DNA of 64,000 nt from Brevibacterium sp. RIT 803. Its GTDB lineage: Bacteria > Actinomycetota > Actinomycetes > Actinomycetales > Brevibacteriaceae. A program made the position numbers and the translations under genes. Below, one piece after another: positions 59,600 through 64,000 of this stretch. A model generated the notes under the pieces. It saw only the letters and a list, made by a program, of their open reading frames with translations. It did not search any database and was not told the origin of the DNA. Location of the stretch: NCBI RefSeq assembly GCF_016892625.1, contig NZ_JAFEMW010000005.1, positions 462,461 through 526,460 on the forward strand. The letters run 5' to 3'. Within the stretch, counting starts at the first letter, position 1; the number at the start of each line of letters is the position of its first letter.

Positions 59600-60011
59600 C
59601 GTTTCCTCTTTCGGCGTGCAGTCTTCGGCATGCAGTCATGTGTCGGTATCACGTTTGTCAGAGCACTCGTGTGCCAGCGCCATGTCGATATGGTCGGGAG
59701 CTGTGGAGGGTGCCCCGGGGAGGGGGCGAGGGAGTCCGCTGTGTTTACGGTTCGGCTATGTCCGGTGAATAGCGCGTCTTCACGATGCCCCCTGCTGTCG
59801 TATTTCCCGTGCACTTCCGTGTGCTCGGCGAAATGAATGGCTTCAGCCTACGAAGACGTCTGTTGCACTGTCCAAGGTTTTATAAGCATGTAATAATGCA
59901 CGGTAGGTATGAGTCCGCTCCCCGAGCTGTCGAGTTCCGGCAGAGAACTCCCTCTAGCCAGTCGCCGTATCCATGAATAGGGTGGGCCCATGGCGCATCC
60001 ACAGATGTTCG
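59600..60011. other. Intergenic region preceding the mobile-element remnant
   Basis: About 410 bases with some A+T-richer stretches (around 59870-59905) that could carry the Nramp or ParA promoters. No repeat, tRNA end or coding signal was recognised, so the left boundary of the element is not visible. Confidence 0.4.
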
Positions 60012-60643
60012 ATGATGACTACATTTGTTCAAGGCAAAGGCGGTAAATCCATACTCGCCGTGAGCCTCGCAATCGAGCTTCAGGGCCGAGGCGTCACTGT
60101 CGTAGTCGTCGACGCCGACCGCACGCTCGGCACCTCTCGACTCTGGGTCGATGATCGCGTCAACCCAGGTCTCCCCTGCTTCTCGTCGTTAGCGGAGAGG
60201 GCAACCTCGTCCAACTCATCCAGAGCCTCGCGGGGCAATACAACCACGTCATCATCGATGTCAAAGGCTGAGACACTACAGAACTGCGTACTGCCGTCGT
60301 CGCCAGCGACCTCCTCGTCGCACCAACATCAGGACAACAGGCCGACCTGGACAGTATCGACCGCCTCTCGACATCTGTCGCGGCAGCCCGAGATCTCAAC
60401 CCCGACCTGGACGTCCTCGTTGTCCTCAACCGAGTTTCACCGCAAGGCAAGGCCAGCGAAGTCGAAGACGCGAAGGCTTACCTCTCCGAGTACCCGGAAT
60501 TCCGTCTAGCAAGTACGTTCTTAGTCACGGCCAAGGCTTGGGACAAGGTCCGATCGGAAGGTAGGGGAGTGGTGGAGATCTCCGGTAAAGCCAAGGCCGC
60601 TATGCAAGTCCTGACGAACGAGATGCTTGGAGATGACCAATGA
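60012..60643 (+). pseudogene. ParA-type partition ATPase, disrupted
   Basis: Begins MMTTFVQGKGGKSILAVSLA, an ATPase start whose P-loop lacks two residues (KGG-KS where KGGVGKS is expected). The frame continues to VVVVDADRTLGTSRLW, then shifts near 60174: one added C in CTCCCCTGC restores LLVVSGEGNLVQLIQSLAGQ. An in-frame TGA follows VIIDVKG (60278-60280) where ParA has a residue before DTTELRTAVVASDLLVAPTS. The rest reads on to NEMLGDDQ and a stop overlapping the next gene. Three lesions mean a dead gene. Confidence 0.8.
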
Positions 60644-60969
60644 CGAAGATCAGTCGCCGCAGCCGTGACATTGACCTCAAGTCTGTCGAGCAATTCGCAG
60701 GTGCCGCAGTCGAGAACCCAACTCCGATACCTGAGCAATCAGCACCCGCCGAGGCGGCCCTCGCACGCCCTGACCTCCCTATGCATAGGCAACGAGCAAA
60801 GACGGGCACAAAGGGGCCGGGCACTAGCTTTCGCTACAACAAAAGCCAAGGCCGGCTTCTTGACTACGCGGTCGAGATGGAAGACATGAAGAAGCAGGAA
60901 CTCCTCGAATCCCTCGTCTGGCCAATCCTCGAAGAGAAATACGGCGACCAAGTTCCACTCGACGGTTGA
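60640..60969 (+). CDS. Small ParA-partner-like protein
   Basis: A 109-residue charged protein starting in the stop of the ParA remnant (ATGA). The N-terminal half is Pro/Ala-rich and likely disordered; the C-terminal half, TSFRYNKSQGRLLDYAVEME then DMKKQELLESLVWPILEEKYG, looks like a ribbon-helix-helix or coiled segment. Position suggests the DNA-binding partner of the partition ATPase. No firm family match. Confidence 0.55.
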   Translation: MTKISRRSRDIDLKSVEQFAGAAVENPTPIPEQSAPAEAALARPDLPMHRQRAKTGTKGPGTSFRYNKSQGRLLDYAVEMEDMKKQELLESLVWPILEEKYGDQVPLDG

Positions 60970-61048
60970 GTGGAGATGAAGACGATGACCACTGGTCAAG
61001 CCTCCGTCCCGACAAGATCCTGGCCCTGAAAGGAAAGGAACTCGGCTC

Positions 61049-61720
61049 ATGACACAGGACGATGACTCGACTTACAAAGCTGACTACGACCGGCACTGGA
61101 ACCAGGCAGTTAAAACACTGACCGCTGCCGCACGACTCGAACACCCCAGGCATGGCACCGTCGACTTCGCCGACTTCCTTGCAACAGCGCTCCGGGCTAC
61201 AGCGGCAAACCTCGGAGATCCACACGCCCTCACTGCCGGACGCCCCGGTGCATGGGAATCCGCGGCCCTCAGCGAACTCCTCCACGGAGCCCTCGGATTG
61301 AACCCCACCATGTTCGACCTCGCCCAATACCGGACCGAACCTATCCAGGTCATCCTCAACGTCGCAGAACTCGTTCTTGTTGAAGAAGGAGCCCCCGGTG
61401 CTCCCCAATCCTATGATGACGCCGTTTACGAAGCGAGGGACGACGACAACCTCGTAACGGAGATCTCTCGTCAATACGTCGAGGCCTATAGTGCCTACGC
61501 TGAACAGTTCGCAGCAGCGGTCCAAGCCGAGGCCGAGAAGCATCCCGGACTCTCCGACCTTGTCACAGTCACCGTTGACACCAACATCACCACCACGGTC
61601 ACCTTAGACACCCCTGGCGTAGAGAACCCTAGCGAAGGGGACAGTGACCCTCTAGTCTGGCACTTCTGGTCCAACGCGCGAGAGAACGTAGGCTTGCCAA
61701 TGATCCAAGGGGGACCATGA
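61049..61720 (+). CDS. Hypothetical protein of the element remnant
   Basis: A 223-residue acidic protein with no signal or membrane helix. Predicted helices in the first 150 residues (HWNQAVKTLTAAARLEH; SRQYVEAYSAYAEQFAAAVQ) and a Thr/Val-rich strand region (LVTVTVDTNITTTVTLD). AAAGGAA precedes ATG 61049. Not recognised. Tight spacing and ATGA overlap to the next small ORF indicate an operon typical of plasmid or ICE accessory genes. Confidence 0.6.
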   Translation: MTQDDDSTYKADYDRHWNQAVKTLTAAARLEHPRHGTVDFADFLATALRATAANLGDPHALTAGRPGAWESAALSELLHGALGLNPTMFDLAQYRTEPIQVILNVAELVLVEEGAPGAPQSYDDAVYEARDDDNLVTEISRQYVEAYSAYAEQFAAAVQAEAEKHPGLSDLVTVTVDTNITTTVTLDTPGVENPSEGDSDPLVWHFWSNARENVGLPMIQGGP

Positions 61721-61803
61721 AGCGACGAATCTTCCGAATTCTCATCTTTCTCGTCTTTCTTATGATCTTCATCCCCCTTATCTTTGACTGGGCCGGCATC
61801 TAG
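61717..61803 (+). CDS. 28-residue single-pass membrane peptide
   Basis: Starts in the stop of the previous gene (ATGA) with GGGGG shortly upstream and ends at TAG 61801. The product begins MKRRIFRILIFLVFLMIF and ends DWAGI: basic N-terminus then about 20 hydrophobic residues, a textbook single transmembrane peptide. Below normal gene-calling length. Supported by coupling and composition only. Confidence 0.5.
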   Translation: MKRRIFRILIFLVFLMIFIPLIFDWAGI

Positions 61804-61824
61804 ATTGAAGAAATAGCTCCTGAA

Positions 61825-62118
61825 ATGAACCCCGGACACATCGACACGCCCCTCACTCGCGCGCAGACACGCATCGAGGAGAGCTTCGCAACCATGGGAG
61901 GCATTACTATCTACCTCAGCGAGGAGGAGATAGCAGCGGACGAATGGCGCAAGCTCATGCGCATGGTTGCACATGAGCTTGGTCGACCAGTCGAGACCTT
62001 CGCAAACGAGACAACCGCCGTCGGAGCTCTGAAAGACTGGCCGGCGACCGCGGAGGAACAGCGAGAGGCGAAAAGCAACCAGCGACGAGCCATACAAGCA
62101 CTCAACGGTCCTCTATGA
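61825..62118 (+). CDS. Hypothetical small protein of the element remnant
   Basis: A 97-residue helical protein (IYLSEEEIAADEWRKLMRMV; TAEEQREAKSNQRRAIQAL). Not recognised. Follows the membrane peptide by 21 bases and overlaps the next gene by ATGA. Confidence 0.5.
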   Translation: MNPGHIDTPLTRAQTRIEESFATMGGITIYLSEEEIAADEWRKLMRMVAHELGRPVETFANETTAVGALKDWPATAEEQREAKSNQRRAIQALNGPL

Positions 62119-62633
62119 GTCCCCGAAGAATGCCTCCCACGCGCTCACCTCGTCCTCAAGTAGCAGAGCTTTTACGATCCTCAGATTTGGCCCGTTTCGC
62201 GTTCTCGACCGCAAAACCCCGACTACCGCGACGCACTGAGAAAGACGGCAACGTGAACCGCGAACCAAACAGCCAGCAAACAGACCTTACCGCCGAGCTC
62301 GCACAAGCCGCGAGAGCCCTATCAGAGATCGAACTAATCAGATCTCACCCCGCTGATACTCAAGCACTGCTGCCGGATCTACGAACGGCCATTGACTCAC
62401 TCAAGCAAGTCTCGGCCCAACTGAGCTGGTGGTACAACCGGTCTATCAGAGGCAATGACTACGCCGCCGACGTCGGAGCCGACACCGCTGTTGAAGACGC
62501 GGCCGCACAACTCCTCGCCGCCTCACGGTTCCTCTCCGCAGCACGAGACGCAGTGGGAGCTGCCGTGGAGGCCACCAGCAAGGCGCGATGGAAACGACGA
62601 CGCTCAACACCCACTTCGCATACCGACCAATAA
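62115..62633 (+). CDS. Hypothetical protein with LRSSDLARF motif
   Basis: A 172-residue protein. A basic Pro/Arg-rich N-terminus holds VAELLRSSDLARFAF; from ~50 it is helical (LAQAARALSEIELIRSHPAD; AQLLAASRFLSAARDAVGAA) with a basic end. An in-frame GTG at 62253 gives a shorter version starting at VNREPNSQQ. The LRSSDLARF nonapeptide recurs, with different codons, on the opposite strand at about 63100. Family unknown. Confidence 0.55.
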   Translation: MSPRRMPPTRSPRPQVAELLRSSDLARFAFSTAKPRLPRRTEKDGNVNREPNSQQTDLTAELAQAARALSEIELIRSHPADTQALLPDLRTAIDSLKQVSAQLSWWYNRSIRGNDYAADVGADTAVEDAAAQLLAASRFLSAARDAVGAAVEATSKARWKRRRSTPTSHTDQ

Positions 62634-63485
62634 GGCGAGAGGCGCCGTTAAAACAGACACTTCCCGGGCCACCACCCATCCTCAGGGGGCAGCCATATAC
62701 CGAACGTCGAGCACCGACGATCCTTGAGTTCAACATAGATAGCACCATCGAACCCTAGCCGCGTAGCGACCCCGACCACGCCCCCATCTCGTCACGCTCC
62801 CAGGCGATCCGGGCACGGACAGGAATAGGTGGCCGGTTCTGAAATGAGACACGAGCAGGGAGAACATTGTTGATCTCCTGCCAGTACCGCCACGTCGCCG
62901 TGCCCCAATCCTCATCACACACACAGCGTCACCCTTGATAGCTAACCGCTAGCACTCCGCAGTCACACTGATGGCGGTGCAAGGTCACTGTTGCCGACCC
63001 GTGGCCCACGCTCATGAGGAGACTCGTGTTTCACCGGAGAAGACGACTCCTCACCCGGCCCTAGCTGCTCTCGCATCGACTCGTCGAGGAACGCGACGGG
63101 GGAAGGCGCATTGGCAATATAGAACCTCGCCAAATCAGACGACCGCAGGCTTGAACTCGACGTGTCTCCACTCTTATCAGGCAATTTCTTTAGCACTCTA
63201 CAGAGGGCCACTGGCCTGTCGGAGTCAGTGGGTTCGTCTACTCTCGATGAGAACCAAACAGGTCATCAAATACAGGGGAGGGGCATATGACAGTACCGCC
63301 GACCGGAAGCGCTGATTCTCCCAGCAACGGACCCCGGCTGATTCTCACTTCTCGGCTACCGTTGCCAAAGTTCCCTACGGGGGACTCAGTGGGGGACTGA
63401 TGCAGGGCTTGGTGACAGCTAGTCTGGCAGTGCACCGGAAATCCTTTCTCCTTAATTCAGTGACGCGGCAACGGTGGCCCGCGCT
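62634..63485. other. Gene-poor stretch, probable edge of the element
   Basis: No well-supported gene apart from the weak minus-strand ORF at 62963-63211. No tRNA gene, integrase remnant or clear attachment-site repeat was found. Base composition and disorder suggest eroded element DNA. Confidence 0.4.
62963..63211 (-). CDS. Possible gene fragment with LRSSDLARF motif
   Basis: An 82-residue reading frame containing SSLRSSDLARFYIANAPSP. The nonapeptide LRSSDLARF is identical to that in the 62115-62633 product although several codons differ (TTA CGA TCC TCA against CTG CGG TCG TCT), which argues for protein-level conservation. The rest is polar and unrecognised; it may be the start of a truncated paralogue. 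Confidence 0.35.
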   Translation of the reverse strand: MALCRVLKKLPDKSGDTSSSSLRSSDLARFYIANAPSPVAFLDESMREQLGPGEESSSPVKHESPHERGPRVGNSDLAPPSV

Positions 63486-63959
63486 TCAGCGTGTGGTGCC
63501 CACCGGTTTCACATTGCGATGGCGGGAGAAGAAGATGGCCAACCCGACCATGGTAACGCCGAGGGCGAGATGGAGCCAGTCGTCAGCGGAGTTCAGGGGT
63601 ACGAAGTTGGCCACGGACTCTTTGTTCACGGCGAGTCCGTAGATCCAGAGGACGAGATAGATGAGGCCGCCGACGAGCAGGTATGCGCGAGCAGCCCCGT
63701 ACCGGCGTGATAACAGCAAGCCGAGGATTCCGTAGAGCAGGTGGACGATGTTGTGCAGAATCGAGACTTGGAAGATGCCCAGCAACATTGCTTCGGAATG
63801 GTGGCCGCCGAAACTCATCGATTCGACATCCGTCGTCAAGCCAGGGATAAAGCCGGCCATTCCTACGATGAGGAAAACGACTCCGTAGAGAAGCGCCGCG
63901 ATTTGTGCTGGCGATTCGTTTCATTTTGGGTGTTTCGGAATTGAAGCGTTGGTACTCAT
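63486..63959 (-). pseudogene. DUF4383 membrane protein with in-frame stop at codon 13
   Basis: GGAGG four bases before ATG 63959 opens MSTNASIPKHPK, then TGA (63921-63923), then in the same frame NESPAQIAALLYGVVFLIVGMAGFIPG and on through four helices to a normal end (FFSRHRNVKPVGTTR). The downstream sequence matches the DUF4383 family (FGGHHSEAMLLGIFQVSILHNIVHLLYGILG, cited here only for its His-rich helix 2 loop), whose members are about 150 residues. Only one substitution (for example CGA to TGA) breaks it. A restart at ATG 63860 would lose the first helix. Read-through is possible but unproven. Confidence 0.75.
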
Positions 63960-64000
63960 CGAACCTCCGATGCATTGATGTTGATTTGTTGACCGTATGA

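Noticed and set aside
62971..63315. A 114-residue plus-strand frame near the element end.
   Set aside because: No ribosome site or motif; it overlaps the minus-strand frame bearing the LRSSDLARF motif.
63240..63480. tRNA gene or attachment site at the element's right edge.
   Set aside because: No cloverleaf could be drawn and no direct repeat links it to the left side.
60012..63485. Intact integrative conjugative element.
   Set aside because: No integrase, relaxase, FtsK/TraB-type ATPase or attachment repeats are visible; the ATPase is broken.

Overview
The window reads as chromosome of a high-G+C actinobacterium: dense G/C-rich third codon positions, GTG starts, strong GGAGG-type ribosome sites, at least one probable leaderless gene, and many actinobacterial catabolic families (IclR, GntR, LacI, CaiB, TctABC, CGNR). 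A Brevibacterium-like genus is my guess from gene content, not a demonstrated assignment. No rRNA, tRNA, CRISPR or complete phage was recognised.

Layout. 1-4.9 kb: an ArsR regulator with MFS exporter, a divergent CGNR zinc-finger regulator, and an APC permease with a tandem universal stress protein. 5-9.3 kb: a LacI-controlled operon of an organic-acid MFS, an SDR and a beta-keto acid cleavage enzyme, closed by a 19-bp perfect hairpin. 9.5-10.9 kb: an FAH-family hydrolase facing a Gln/Gly-rich low-complexity protein, separated by a 40-bp perfect palindrome. 11.4-19 kb: two CaiB CoA-transferases around an HMG-CoA-lyase-type enzyme, then TctCBA and IclR, apparently an import-activate-cleave route for a branched hydroxy-diacid. 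19-21.6 kb: DoxX/TetR with twin operators, and an SRPBCC/ArsR pair with a leaderless promoter beside a decayed paralogue. 21.6-31.4 kb: an itaconate/mesaconate-like CoA pathway (CaiB, MaoC, CitE-type lyase, PrpD, acyl-CoA dehydrogenase) with MFS, amidase and GntR, plus an acyl-CoA dehydrogenase pseudogene.

31.7-39.9 kb: ABM monooxygenase, acetoin-type SDR and IclR, divergent from a GMC dehydrogenase with its small subunit, a fused FAD/Fe-S hydroxyacid dehydrogenase and an HpaI aldolase. 40.1-49 kb: a NitT/TauT-type ABC importer with an M24 metallohydrolase, convergent with LysR, KdgD and an aldehyde dehydrogenase fused to RidA, which together give the lower oxidative glucarate-type route to 2-oxoglutarate. 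49-56.8 kb: a phosphonate cluster (HpnZ-like alcohol dehydrogenase, phosphonatase-like HAD, double PhnE, frameshifted PhnC, PhnD, DAAO-like flavoenzyme, divergent GntR/UTRA) with two matching operator-like sites. 56.8-59.6 kb: an RclA-type disulfide reductase and an atypical Nramp transporter. 60-63.4 kb: remnants of a plasmid or integrative element (ParA pseudogene, partner, small co-oriented ORFs). 63.5-64 kb: a DUF4383 membrane protein with an in-frame stop.

The general theme is catabolism of organic acids and phosphonates, each route carrying its own transporter and regulator. Three single-base deletions in G/C runs (acyl-CoA dehydrogenase remnant, phnC, parA) should be checked against raw reads before they are read as biology.
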